From Methylobacterium sp. J-077 (lineage in GTDB: Bacteria; Pseudomonadota; Alphaproteobacteria; Rhizobiales; Beijerinckiaceae): a stretch of DNA of 64,000 nucleotides. The notes beneath the pieces were generated by a model. That model was not told the DNA's origin and did no database searches. It worked only from the letters and a program-made list of their open reading frames with translations. Location: contig NZ_JAKSYJ010000119.1 in NCBI RefSeq assembly GCF_022829365.1, positions 310,001-374,000 on the forward strand, given 5' to 3'. This document shows positions 26,101-33,797 of the stretch, one piece after another (the stretch's first letter is position 1; every line of letters begins with the position of its first letter). A program made the translations under genes and the position numbers.

Positions 26101-27274
26101 AACCCCGGGCCACGCCGGGACCGCCGATCAGCAATTCGCCCTGCTGGTCGCGGCCGAGCAGGCTCAGATCCTCGCCGGCGACGTAGACCGAATAGTTCGG
26201 GATCGGGCCGCCGATGGTGACGGGCTCGCCCGGCCGCATCTCGGCCGCGGTGGCGACCACGGTCGCCTCGGTCGGCCCATAGGTGTTGAACAACTGGCGG
26301 GTGCCGGTGGCCCAGCGGGCGACCAGCGGCTCGGGCAGGGCCTCGCCGCCGAGAAGGACTAGGCGCACGGTCGGCAGGTCGCCGGAGATCATCGCCAGCA
26401 GGGTCGGCACGGTGTCGAGCACCGTGATCCGCTCCGCCTCCAGGATGCCCGGCAGGGACTCGACGTCGCCCATCATGGCCGGGCTCGCCACGAACAGGGT
26501 CGCGCCGACCAGATACGGGACCCAGATCTCCTCCATCGACAGGTCGAAGGCGACCGAGGCGCCCTGGAACACGATGTCGTCGGCGCGCATGCCGTAGAGC
26601 GCGTTCCCCGACCGGAGGAAGTGGCAGATATTGGCGTGGCTGATGACGATGCCCTTGGGCACGCCGGTCGAGCCCGACGTGTAGATCAGGTAGGCGGGGT
26701 GCTCCGGCGTCAGGCCGGCGGCGCGGGGATCCGGCACCGGCGCATCCGCGGGCGTCGCGGCATCGAGATCCGCCGGCGTGAGCGCCGGCGCGGCATCGGG
26801 CGCGGCGGTGGCGAGCGCCGGCGAGACCAGAAGCGCTTTGGCGGCGGCATCGGTCAGGCAGACCCCGACCCGATCGGCCGGCGCCTCGGCGTCGAACGGC
26901 AGCCAGGCGGCGCCCGACAGGGTGATGCCGATCTGAGCGACCAGCAGGTCCGGGCCGCGGGCCATCCACAGGCCGACCACGTCCCCGGGGCCGATGCCGC
27001 GATGGGCGAGCCCGGCCGCGATCCGCCCGGCGCGGGCGGCGACCGCGGCATAGGTCAGGTGCGGATGGGCACCGCCCGCGACGAGGCGGGCGCCGTCGAC
27101 GAGGCAGGGATGCTCGGGCCGGGCACGTGCCGAGGCCAAAAAGATCTCGGCCAGCACTTCGTCGCGGATCAGGTCGGGGCGGTGGTCGCCGCGCAGCACG
27201 GCCGCCCCGTCCACCGGACGCTCGCGCGCCTCGGCAGCCGGTCCGGACCGGGTCTTCTCGGCGAGGTCGCTCAT
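23147..27274 (-). CDS. Pls/PosA-type membrane non-ribosomal peptide synthetase
   Basis: A 1375-residue single protein with one adenylation domain, one carrier domain and a large membrane part. Adenylation motifs: YTSGSTGVPKG (198-208), FDLSMEEIW with the amino-group-binding Asp (D244), NTYGPTE (330-336), YRSGD (418-422), the RIDDQVKIRGFRVELGEIE loop (to residue 455) and GKVDRKALK (526-534). The carrier serine is S585 (DLGGHSLLA). The rest carries several hydrophobic segments and hexapeptide (left-handed beta-helix) repeats. Pls-type enzymes (epsilon-poly-lysine synthetase) polymerise one amino acid this way without a separate condensation or thioesterase domain. Whether this one makes a poly-amino acid, and from which amino acid, cannot be read here. 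Confidence 0.88.
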   Translation of the reverse strand: MSDLAEKTRSGPAAEARERPVDGAAVLRGDHRPDLIRDEVLAEIFLASARARPEHPCLVDGARLVAGGAHPHLTYAAVAARAGRIAAGLAHRGIGPGDVVGLWMARGPDLLVAQIGITLSGAAWLPFDAEAPADRVGVCLTDAAAKALLVSPALATAAPDAAPALTPADLDAATPADAPVPDPRAAGLTPEHPAYLIYTSGSTGVPKGIVISHANICHFLRSGNALYGMRADDIVFQGASVAFDLSMEEIWVPYLVGATLFVASPAMMGDVESLPGILEAERITVLDTVPTLLAMISGDLPTVRLVLLGGEALPEPLVARWATGTRQLFNTYGPTEATVVATAAEMRPGEPVTIGGPIPNYSVYVAGEDLSLLGRDQQGELLIGGPGVARGYLARPELTAEKFIANPFASDGTDPILYRSGDAVSLDAGGRILFHGRIDDQVKIRGFRVELGEIEARIRSVPDINQAAVVLRQDDGVDRLVAFLIPERGRSVDTAALRRTLAGQMPPYMVPGHFELAETLPRLTSGKVDRKALKIAPLTVVSADGEQEPPANETEAALVAAAKQVFGNQPIPLEGDFFADLGGHSLLAARFVSAVREAPALAGITLPDVYALRTLRAMADALIARTGGMGAAASVRDLSFEPPPLRRRALCGLAQAIALPIVITLSTAQWLGIFVTYLLLTGGGLSFFAELGVLLLVYIAINGVTAVVAVAGKWLILGRTKPGRYPLWGAYYYRWWLAQRLAPLVHVKWLQGSPAISVYLRLMGATVGRDALISDIEIGAPDLLTIGDGASLGGRLVIANAEIVGNELVIGSVEIGADAAIGTSCVLSHDTVIGAQAEIADLTTIPTGTRVGPAEIWDGSPGRKVGMADPSELPAPAEASWSRRAAFAAAYIVLLGAIPAVGLLPIFPAFFIFDQISDSLSDITDIDYHWYLPILTWPTAMLMTAGTVLLIAGIRWIVLPRARSGTYSVHSLFYLRKWSLALAVEVTLETLSSLFATVYMRAWYRLMGANMGHGAEISTNLGSRYDLAEVGAKNFVADEVVLGEEEIRRGWMHLKPVRTGARVFVGNDAVVPPGAIIPDNVLIGIKSKPPANDAMSPGETWFGSPPIRLPARQRVDLGSNAQTYEPGMWPKIRRGVFEAFATSFSPMLYITLAITVIDWYFYPAILEKDWSGLAVSFVTASVCIALIQSAAVIAMKWVLMGVYKPGMQPMWSWWAMRTEAIAVAYWGLAGKVLLEHLQGTPFLPWALRLFGVTIGEGVCMLTTDITEFDCVSIGDYATINRVSALQTHLYEDRIMKIGRVVVGRGVSVGAFATVLYDTKVGDYARLRPLTIVMKGESIPANTEWEGAPAVPVIHATGAARTERRGGTAASPTVSN

Positions 27275-27385
27275 CCGCTGCTCCGCTAACCGACCGAACA
27301 GGGCGGCGCATACCGTGGCGACCGACCTATAGCCAGCCGATCATGCCGTTATCGAGGCGGCTTTGAACCTTGGATGAAGACCGGC

Positions 27386-27982
27386 TTAAGCCCAGCGCCA
27401 GCCGCTCGGTTCCAGGACCAGGACTTCGCCCTGCCGGATCCCGAGGCGGGGGGCCGCGTAGATGTCGAGATGGCCGAGCGCCACCAGGGCCGCCCGGGCG
27501 ACGCCGCCATGGGCGACGACCACGGCATCCCGCTCCAGATCGGCCAGCACCGGGCCGACCCGCTCGACCAGGGTGGCATAGCTCTCACCGCCGGTGCCGG
27601 GCGGCCGGTGGTTCCAGCGCGCGCGGTCACGCGCCGACGCCCCCCCGGGGTCGCGGCGGCGGATCTCGGCCCAGGTCGAGCCCTCCCAGCTGCCGAAGCC
27701 GATCTCCCGGAGCCGCGGATCGGTTCGGTACGCCTCCGGCGGCAGGCCGAGCGTCGTCCGCAGGATTTCCATGGTCCGCCGGGTGCGCTTGAGCGGGCTT
27801 GCGAGGAACTCCGCCTGCGCCACGCCCGGCCCCGCCAGCGCAGCGAGGCGCTGCGCGGCGGCGACGGCCTGCGCCTCCCCTTGCGGGTTGAGATCGATGT
27901 CGCGGCTGCCCTGCAGACGGCCCTCGGCATTCCAGGCGGTCTGGCCGTGGCGGATAAAGTAGATCGTGGCCAACCGTGTCAA
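27386..27982 (-). CDS. Histidine phosphatase family protein
   Basis: A 198-residue phosphoglycerate-mutase-like phosphatase. The phosphohistidine motif is IRHGQTAWNAEGR, with the second conserved basic region SPLKRTRRTMEIL, the acid RLREIGFGSWEG and the second histidine in VVVAHGGVARA. These enzymes hydrolyse small phosphoesters and sugar or nucleotide phosphates; the substrate is unknown. No ATG is available near the motif: a TTG at 27982 (giving TRLATIYFIRHG) or the TTG at 27973 must be used. It is divergent from PPK2, with 89 bp between start codons. Confidence 0.85.
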   Translation of the reverse strand: MTRLATIYFIRHGQTAWNAEGRLQGSRDIDLNPQGEAQAVAAAQRLAALAGPGVAQAEFLASPLKRTRRTMEILRTTLGLPPEAYRTDPRLREIGFGSWEGSTWAEIRRRDPGGASARDRARWNHRPPGTGGESYATLVERVGPVLADLERDAVVVAHGGVARAALVALGHLDIYAAPRLGIRQGEVLVLEPSGWRWA

Positions 27983-28071
27983 AGTCCCGTCGCTGCGCAG
28001 GCGTCCGGAACGGCCGGGCTAGCCAACCGTTCTGGGCGTTCGTCGGCAAAGCCCCTCGACAGGTCCTGCCC

Positions 28072-29064
28072 ATGTCCAAAAAACACGGTAAGCATCTTCC
28101 CGGCCAGTCGCGAGACGACGGCGTGACAGACGGCTCCGATCGGCACCCGGCCGCCCATGCGCGGGCATCCTCGACCGCCGTACGGGCCGGAGCGGCCGAC
28201 GTGACCGCGGGAACCGTCCCGGCGTCCCCGGGCGGCCATCGGGCGATCCCGATCCGGGCCGCCCCGGGCATCGTGGCGGTGGAACCCGGGACGCGCATCG
28301 ACCTCGCGGCCGTGGATTGCGACGCCGATGGCGGCCTCGACAAGGCCTGGGCGAAGGACGCGCTCGCCCAGGAGCGCGACCGCATCAGCGCGCTTCAGGA
28401 ACGGCTCTATGCCGAGCGGGCGCGCAGCCTGCTGCTGGTGTTCCAGGCGATCGATACCGGCGGCAAGGACGGGACGATCCGGTCCGTGCTCAAGGGCGTG
28501 AACCCGCAAGGCTGCACGGTGTCAACGTTCAAGGTTCCGTCGAGCGACGAGCTCGATCACGACTTCCTGTGGCGCTACCACGCGCGGGCGCCGGGGCGCG
28601 GCATGATCGGGGTGTTCAACCGCAGCCATTACGAGGACGTCCTGGTGGTGCGGGTGAAACAGCTGGTGCCGGACGCGGTCTGGCAAGGACGCTACCGGCT
28701 GATCAACGATTTCGAGCGGCTGCTCACCGAATCCGGCACGGTGGTGATCAAGTTCTTCCTGCATATCTCCAAGGCCGAGCAGAAGGAGCGCCTGGAGGCC
28801 CGGATCGCCGATCCGGAGAAGAACTGGAAGTTCGACCCCGCCGACCTCGTCGAGCGGAAATCCTGGGACGCCTATCAGCAGGCCTTCGCGGACGCGCTCT
28901 CGCAATGCTCGACGCCGCACGCGCCGTGGCTGGTGGTACCGGCCAACCGCAAGTGGTTCCGCAACTACGTGATTGCCCGCACGATCGCCGATACGCTGGA
29001 GGCGATGGACCCGCGATTCCCGAAGGCGAAGAAGGGCATCGCCGACCTGAAGGTCCCGGACTGA
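28072..29064 (+). CDS. ppk2: Polyphosphate kinase 2 family protein
   Basis: A 330-residue protein. The N-terminal 75 residues are low-complexity (Ala/Gly/Arg). The single PPK2 domain has Walker A AIDTGGKDGTIRSV (around 126-139), Walker B FNRSHYEDVL (182-191) and the lid ERKSWDAYQQAFAD (from 261). PPK2 enzymes transfer phosphate from polyphosphate to nucleotides; single-domain forms usually make NDP or NTP. The ATG at 28072 (MSKKHGKHLP) was chosen. An AAA ATPase gene follows 16 bp downstream, so the two are probably co-transcribed. Confidence 0.92.
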   Translation: MSKKHGKHLPGQSRDDGVTDGSDRHPAAHARASSTAVRAGAADVTAGTVPASPGGHRAIPIRAAPGIVAVEPGTRIDLAAVDCDADGGLDKAWAKDALAQERDRISALQERLYAERARSLLLVFQAIDTGGKDGTIRSVLKGVNPQGCTVSTFKVPSSDELDHDFLWRYHARAPGRGMIGVFNRSHYEDVLVVRVKQLVPDAVWQGRYRLINDFERLLTESGTVVIKFFLHISKAEQKERLEARIADPEKNWKFDPADLVERKSWDAYQQAFADALSQCSTPHAPWLVVPANRKWFRNYVIARTIADTLEAMDPRFPKAKKGIADLKVPD

Positions 29065-29080
29065 TCCGAGGGGGTGGCGC

Positions 29081-30244
29081 ATGCTGGTGGTTCGGGAGAT
29101 CGCGGTCTCGGGCTACCGCTCGCTGCGGCGGATCGGCTTCCCGGTGGACGACCTGTCGGTGTTCGTCGGCGGCAACGGCACCGGCAAGACCAATCTCTAT
29201 CGCGGGCTCGAATTGCTGCAGGACGCGGCCCGGGGGACGCTCACCCGCGCGCTTGCCGCGGAGGGCGGCATGGATTCCGCGCTCTGGGCCGGACGACGGC
29301 GGCACGGCGAGGCCGCGCGGGTCCGGCTGTCCGCCACCCTGCACGATGACGGCACCGGGCAGGCATTCACCTACGGGGTCGAGATCGGGCTTGTGCAGCA
29401 GGCCGGCGGCACCACCTACGGCGCCGCCTTCCGCAAGGAACCGCAGGTGAAGGCCGAGCGGCTGACCGTCCGGACCGGCGCCCGCACGGCGGTGATCCTC
29501 GACCGCGACGGCCGGACCGGATTCGCCCGCGACGAGGAGGGGCGCAAACGGCCGTTGGGCCTGGACCTGCTGCCGACCGAGACCGCGCTCGGCACCTTCC
29601 TCGACGCCACGCGCCACCCGGAGATCGCCCTGGTCCGGCTCGCCATGACGGCCTGGCGCTTTCACCACGATTTCCGCACCGATGCCGAGTCGCCGCTCCG
29701 CCGCCCGTGCCTCGCGGTGACGACGCCGACCCTGGCCTCGGACGGGTCCGACCTCGCCGCCGTCTTCGCCACCCTGGCCCATATCCGGCAGGACACGGGC
29801 GACCTCGACGAAGCGCTGGACGGCGCCTTTCCGGGCGCCCGGCTGGTGGTGCCGGAGCCGGGCCGCGAGGCGAGCTTCGGCATCACCTTTCCGGACTTCC
29901 CGGGCCGCACCTTCTCGGCCACGGAGCTATCGGACGGGACTCTGCGCTATCTCGCCCTCACCGGGGCCCTGTTGGGCTACCGGCTGCCGCCGTTCATCGC
30001 GCTGAACGAGCCGGAATCCAGCCTGCATCCCGACCTGATGGAGCCGCTCGCCCGGATGATCGCCCGGGCCGCCGAGCGCACCCAGATCTGGCTGGTCACG
30101 CATTCCGAGCGGCTCGCGGACGGGATCGCGACCCATGGCGGCGCCAGGCCGCGGGTGGTGATCAAGCGCGACGGCGAGACCTGGATCGACGGGCTGACGC
30201 TGGCGGGCGAATTCGCCGACGCGGACGACGGCGAAGAATCCTAA
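29081..30244 (+). CDS. AAA family ATPase, RecF/SMC-like (AAA_21 type)
   Basis: A 387-residue ABC-like ATPase without a membrane or nuclease domain. The start VREIAVSGYRSLRRI is the usual strand before Walker A, here FVGGNGTGKTNL (30-37). The signature-like ATELSDGTLRYLALTGALL, Walker B PFIALNEPESSLHPDLM and the His-switch WLVTHSERLADGI are all present. Proteins of this type are found as house-keeping orphans and as the motor part of OLD-like or Gabija-like defence pairs; no nuclease partner is encoded here. A ribosome-binding site (GAGGGGG) lies 16 bp after the ppk2 stop. The stop abuts a palindromic repeat. Confidence 0.82.
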   Translation: MLVVREIAVSGYRSLRRIGFPVDDLSVFVGGNGTGKTNLYRGLELLQDAARGTLTRALAAEGGMDSALWAGRRRHGEAARVRLSATLHDDGTGQAFTYGVEIGLVQQAGGTTYGAAFRKEPQVKAERLTVRTGARTAVILDRDGRTGFARDEEGRKRPLGLDLLPTETALGTFLDATRHPEIALVRLAMTAWRFHHDFRTDAESPLRRPCLAVTTPTLASDGSDLAAVFATLAHIRQDTGDLDEALDGAFPGARLVVPEPGREASFGITFPDFPGRTFSATELSDGTLRYLALTGALLGYRLPPFIALNEPESSLHPDLMEPLARMIARAAERTQIWLVTHSERLADGIATHGGARPRVVIKRDGETWIDGLTLAGEFADADDGEES

Positions 30245-30292
30245 AGCATCGTCAATGCCCGAAAGCCGGCAACCGCCTTTCGGGACGATGCT
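30245..30292. repeat. 48-bp palindromic repeat, copy 2
   Basis: Inverse copy of the 4007-4052 element: AGCATCGTC arms and inner CCGAAAG / CTTTCGG arms, with the loop GCCGGCAACCGCC. It fills the whole space between the convergent AAA ATPase and fabI genes, starting directly after the TAA of one and ending at the TAG of the other, so it can act as a hairpin in both transcripts. Confidence 0.85.
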
Positions 30293-31117
30293 CTAATCCT
30301 TGTCGAGGGTCAGGTCCGGCGCCTCGGGGTTCTTCATGCCGACGACGTGGTAGCCCGCATCGACATGCAGGATCTCGCCGGTCATGCCGGCCGACATGTC
30401 GGAGATCAGGTAGGCGGCGGTCTCGCCGACCTCGCCGATGGTCACGGTCCGGCGCAGGGGCGCGTTGTACTCGTTCCACTTCAAGATGTAGCGGAAGTCG
30501 CCGATGCCAGACGCCGCCAGGGTCTTGATCGGGCCGGCAGAGATCGCGTTGACGCGGATGTTCTTCGGGCCGAGATCGGCCGCGAGGTAGCGCACCGAGG
30601 CTTCGAGGGCCGCCTTGGCCACGCCCATCACGTTGTAGTGCGGCATCCACTTCTCGGCGCCGTAATAGGTCAGCGTCAGCAGGGAGCCGCCGGGGCGCAG
30701 GATCTTCTCGGCGCGCTGGGCAACGGCCGTGAACGAGTAGCACGAGACCAGGAGCGACTTGGTGAAGTTCTCCTCGGACGTCTCGAGGTAGCGGCCGGTC
30801 AGCTCGTCCTTGTCCGAGAAGGCGATGCAGTGGACGACGAAGTCGATGCCCTCGGGGAAGACGCGCGCGGCTTCCTCGAACACGGCGTCGATCGTGGCCG
30901 CCTCGGTGACGTCGCAATGCCCGATGACGTGCGCATCGAGTTCCTTGGCCAGAGGCTCGACCCGCTTGCGCAGGGCGTCGCCCTGGTAGGTGAAGGCGAG
31001 TTCGGCCCCGTGCGCGCGGGCACTGCGGGCGATGCCCCAGGCGATCGAGCGGTTGTTGGCGACACCGAGCACGAGGCCCCGCTTGCCCGCCAGAATACCC
31101 TGCCCGTGTTCCGCCAT
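30293..31117 (-). CDS. fabI: Enoyl-[acyl-carrier-protein] reductase (NADH) FabI
   Basis: A 274-residue short-chain reductase that does the last step of each fatty-acid elongation round. It opens with the FabI-specific nucleotide motif GLVLGVANNRSIAWGIA. Active-site residues by alignment with E. coli FabI are Y151 (LTYYGAEK), Y161 and K168 (YNVMGVAK). The ATG at 31117 follows AGGATCGATC, a fair ribosome-binding site, and gives a normal length (E. coli 262). It is downstream of the dnaJ-like gene on the same strand and convergent with the AAA ATPase gene. Confidence 0.96.
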   Translation of the reverse strand: MAEHGQGILAGKRGLVLGVANNRSIAWGIARSARAHGAELAFTYQGDALRKRVEPLAKELDAHVIGHCDVTEAATIDAVFEEAARVFPEGIDFVVHCIAFSDKDELTGRYLETSEENFTKSLLVSCYSFTAVAQRAEKILRPGGSLLTLTYYGAEKWMPHYNVMGVAKAALEASVRYLAADLGPKNIRVNAISAGPIKTLAASGIGDFRYILKWNEYNAPLRRTVTIGEVGETAAYLISDMSAGMTGEILHVDAGYHVVGMKNPEAPDLTLDKD

Positions 31118-31243
31118 GATCGATCCTGGAAACCTCTCGGCCCCTCGCGGCACCGGGGGTCTCCTTAGCGGAGCCGGCCCGGTGACGGAAGTCCGCACCC
31201 GACGTCGGGCGACCGGGCGCGCGCCGTGTGTCAGGCGGCCGTG

Positions 31244-32173
31244 TCAGGCAGCCTTGGCGCGCCGGCCCCGGGCGAAGTCGGTGAGGATCGGATCCTCGCT
31301 CTCCGGCAGGGTGATCGCCGTCGTGGCGAACAGATCGCCGCGGGTGCCGTCCTTCTTGGGCAGGCCCTTTCCGCGCAACCGGAAGGTGCGGCCGGAACTG
31401 GTCATCGGCGGCATCTTCATCTCGACCGCGCCGGTCAGGGTCGGCACCCGGATCATGCCGCCGAGCACGGCGTCCTCCAGCGGCACCTCGACATGGGTGC
31501 GCAGGTCGGCCCCGTCGACGGTGAAGCGGGGATGCGGGCGGATGCGGATGGTGAGCAGCGCGTCGCCGGCCTCGCCGCGGGGGCCGGCGCTCTGGCCGAG
31601 GCCGCGGAGCCGGATGGTCTGGCCGTCCTCCACGCCCCGGGGGATCACCACGTCGACCTCCCGGCCCGTGGGCAGCGCCAAGCGCAGCTTTTCCTCGCTG
31701 GCGGCCTGCTCCAAGCTCACGGACAGCTCGGCCGCGACGTCCTCGCCCTTGGCCGGCTGGCGCTGGCCGCCGGGTCCGGCGCCGCCTGCGCGGAACGCCT
31801 CGCCGAAGATGTGCGAGAAGATGTCCTCGCCCATCCCGCCGCCGCCCATGCCGCCCTGCTGCCGGCTGCGGGCCATGTTCTCGAAATCGAAGCCGCTCGA
31901 CCGGCCGCCGCCGAAGCCGCCGGAGAATCCCTCGAAGCCGGAGGCGCGCGGCCGTCCGTCGGCGTCGATCTCGCCGCGGTCGAACTGCTTGCGCTTCTCG
32001 GAATCGCCAATGATCTCGTAGGCCGAGTTCGCCTCGGCGAACCGGTCCTTGGCCTTCACGTCGTCCTTGTTGCGGTCGGGGTGGAAGTCCTTGGCGAGCT
32101 TGCGGTAAGCCTTCTTGATGTCGGCTTCGCTCGCTCCCTTGGGGACGCCCAGCACGTCGTAGGGATTGCGCAT
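31244..32173 (-). CDS. DnaJ-class co-chaperone without zinc finger (CbpA-like)
   Basis: A 309-residue type II J-protein. The J-domain covers residues 1-70 with HPD at 31-33 (KDFHPDRN). A Gly/Phe-rich linker follows (FEGFSGGFGGGRSSGFDFEN and a GGMGGGGMG stretch), then two beta-sandwich client-binding domains (VVIPRGVEDGQTIRLRGLGQ; FRLRGKGLPKKDGTRGDLFA). The CxxCxGxG zinc repeats of DnaJ are missing. It would stimulate DnaK and deliver clients. It precedes fabI by 126 bp and is divergent from the VOC/iron-importer operon. Confidence 0.92.
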   Translation of the reverse strand: MRNPYDVLGVPKGASEADIKKAYRKLAKDFHPDRNKDDVKAKDRFAEANSAYEIIGDSEKRKQFDRGEIDADGRPRASGFEGFSGGFGGGRSSGFDFENMARSRQQGGMGGGGMGEDIFSHIFGEAFRAGGAGPGGQRQPAKGEDVAAELSVSLEQAASEEKLRLALPTGREVDVVIPRGVEDGQTIRLRGLGQSAGPRGEAGDALLTIRIRPHPRFTVDGADLRTHVEVPLEDAVLGGMIRVPTLTGAVEMKMPPMTSSGRTFRLRGKGLPKKDGTRGDLFATTAITLPESEDPILTDFARGRRAKAA

Positions 32174-32194
32174 CGGTCTCTTGGGCTATGCGGT

Positions 32195-32240
32195 GTGGAA
32201 TTTCCACCCGGATGTGGGAAGGATGTTGCATCCCTGCAAC
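32195..32240. promoter_or_regulatory. Two palindromes in the dnaJ-like / VOC divergent spacer
   Basis: GTGGAA-t-TTCCAC at 32195-32207 and GTTGCA-tccc-TGCAAC at 32225-32240. They lie 20-70 bp upstream of the dnaJ-like start and 135-180 bp upstream of the VOC start. They do not match CIRCE or the iron-response boxes known to me. They are candidate operators only. Confidence 0.4.
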
Positions 32241-32376
32241 GATCGCGGCGGCGAAAGTCTGCGGGTTCGGGCCCTGCGTCAAGCGGCGGATCTCGCCCTG
32301 GCGCGCGCGACCGCATAACCTTGACGCACGATGCGATCACCGGCCTGCCGGGACCGGACCGCGGGAGACACACGCG

Positions 32377-32760
32377 ATGCAGTATGCCTGCGACCACGTC
32401 CACCTGCGCAGCCGCGATGCCGTGCGGGCCGCCGCCTTCTACGTCGAGACCTTCGGGGGGACGGAGGTGACGCGCGTCGGCGCCGATCCGGTGCAGCGCA
32501 TGGTGCTCGATCTGGGCGGCCTGACCGTGTTCATCGAGCAGGCCCCGCCCGAGACCGCGCCGGCGACGCGGACGCCCTGCCTCGGCATCGAGCATATCGG
32601 CCTGCGCGTGGCCGACATCGACGCCGCCATGGCCGATCTCGCGGCCCGGGGCGTCCCCGTGCGGACCGGCATCACCGAGCGCGGCCCCGGCCTGCGGATC
32701 GCCTTCGTGGAGGGGCCGGACGGGGCGCTGATCGAGATCCTGGAGCGCCGGTCCGCCTAA
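32377..32760 (+). CDS. VOC (glyoxalase/bleomycin-resistance) family protein
   Basis: A 127-residue protein with one vicinal-oxygen-chelate fold: two beta-alpha-beta-beta-beta modules, YACDHVHLRSRDAVRAAAFY at the N-terminus and GIEHIGLRVADIDAAMADL in the second. The metal-ligand positions H7, H~74 and the terminal E of GALIEILE fit a metal-binding VOC enzyme. The last base of its TAA is the first base of the ATG of the downstream substrate-binding protein, so it is translationally coupled to an iron-type ABC importer. The substrate is unknown; a role in modifying or binding the imported chelate is conceivable. Confidence 0.82.
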   Translation: MQYACDHVHLRSRDAVRAAAFYVETFGGTEVTRVGADPVQRMVLDLGGLTVFIEQAPPETAPATRTPCLGIEHIGLRVADIDAAMADLAARGVPVRTGITERGPGLRIAFVEGPDGALIEILERRSA

Positions 32761-33797
32761 TGGCTTTTATCCTCCGACGCGGCCTCGCCGGGGCGCTGGC
32801 GCTGTTCCTCACCCTGGCGGGCGGGGCCGCGGCGCGCCCGTTCACAGACGCGGCCGGCCGCACCGTCGAGCTTCCCGAGAAGATCAACCGGGTCCTGGCC
32901 GCGGGACCGCCGGCCGCGGTGTTGCTCTACAGCCTCGCCCCCGACCTGATGGCCGGCTGGGTGAGCGCGCCGGCACCGGCCGCCCTGCCCTATCTCGAAC
33001 CCCGCACCCGGACGCTCCCGGCCTTCGGGCGGCTCACCGGGCGCGGCGGCACCGCCAATGTCGAGGCGGTGCTGGCCGCCAAGCCCGACCTGATCGTCGA
33101 TTCGGGCAGCCTCGGGCCGACCTACGCGTCGCTCGCCGACCGGGTTCAGGCCCAGACCGGGATCCCCTACATCCTGCTCGACGGCGCCGTCTCGAAGACG
33201 CCCGAGACCTACCGGCAGCTCGGGGCTGCGCTCGGCCGGCAGGAAGATGCGGATGCGCTGGCGGCCTACGCCCAGGATCTCACCGATGCGGTCGCGAAAG
33301 CGGTCGGTCCCCTGCCCGAGCCGCAGCGTCCCCGGGTCTACTACGCGCGCGGCCCGCGCGGTCTCGAGACCGGCTTTGCCGGATCGATCAACACCGAATT
33401 GCTGGAGGCGGCCGGCGCCCGCAACGTCGCGCAGGACGGCGGCGGCCGGCTCGGGACCGTCTCTCCGGAGCAGGTCCTGGCCTGGAACCCCGATGTGATC
33501 GTCACCCTCGATCCGACCTTCGCGGCGACCGCAAGCACCGATCCGATCTGGAAGGACGTGAAGGCCGTGCAGACGGGCCGGATCTACCTGGCGCCGCTGC
33601 AGCCGTTCCCCTGGTTCGACGCGCCGCCCGGGGTCAACCGGCTGATCGGCCTGCGCTGGCTCGCGGGGCTGCTGCATCCGGAGCTGTTCCCGGAGCCGAT
33701 GCCCGACGTGGTGCGGGACTTCTACCGCCGCGTCTACCATGTCGAGCTCGACGCCGCGCAGGCCGCGGCGATCCTGTCGCCGGGCCCGGCCCAGTGA
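32760..33797 (+). CDS. Iron/siderophore-type ABC transporter substrate-binding protein
   Basis: A 345-residue periplasmic binding protein of the FepB/BtuF class (cluster A-II, helical backbone). The signal peptide covers about residues 1-25 (LAGALALFLTLAGGAAA). Family motifs are RPFTDAAGRTVELPEKINRV near the start, VEAVLAAKPDLIVDSG, and VSPEQVLAWNPDVIVTLDP in the second lobe. Ligands in this class are ferric siderophores, haem, cobalamin or molybdate; FDAPPGVNRLIGLRWLAG is frequent in iron-complex binders. It begins inside the stop of the VOC gene and is followed by the coupled permease and ATPase. Confidence 0.87.
   Translation: MAFILRRGLAGALALFLTLAGGAAARPFTDAAGRTVELPEKINRVLAAGPPAAVLLYSLAPDLMAGWVSAPAPAALPYLEPRTRTLPAFGRLTGRGGTANVEAVLAAKPDLIVDSGSLGPTYASLADRVQAQTGIPYILLDGAVSKTPETYRQLGAALGRQEDADALAAYAQDLTDAVAKAVGPLPEPQRPRVYYARGPRGLETGFAGSINTELLEAAGARNVAQDGGGRLGTVSPEQVLAWNPDVIVTLDPTFAATASTDPIWKDVKAVQTGRIYLAPLQPFPWFDAPPGVNRLIGLRWLAGLLHPELFPEPMPDVVRDFYRRVYHVELDAAQAAAILSPGPAQ

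Noticed and set aside
30799..31065. Triclosan-resistance residue in FabI (Ala at the position of E. coli G93)
   Set aside because: Ala at this position is also found in the triclosan-sensitive S. aureus enzyme, so no resistance can be claimed.
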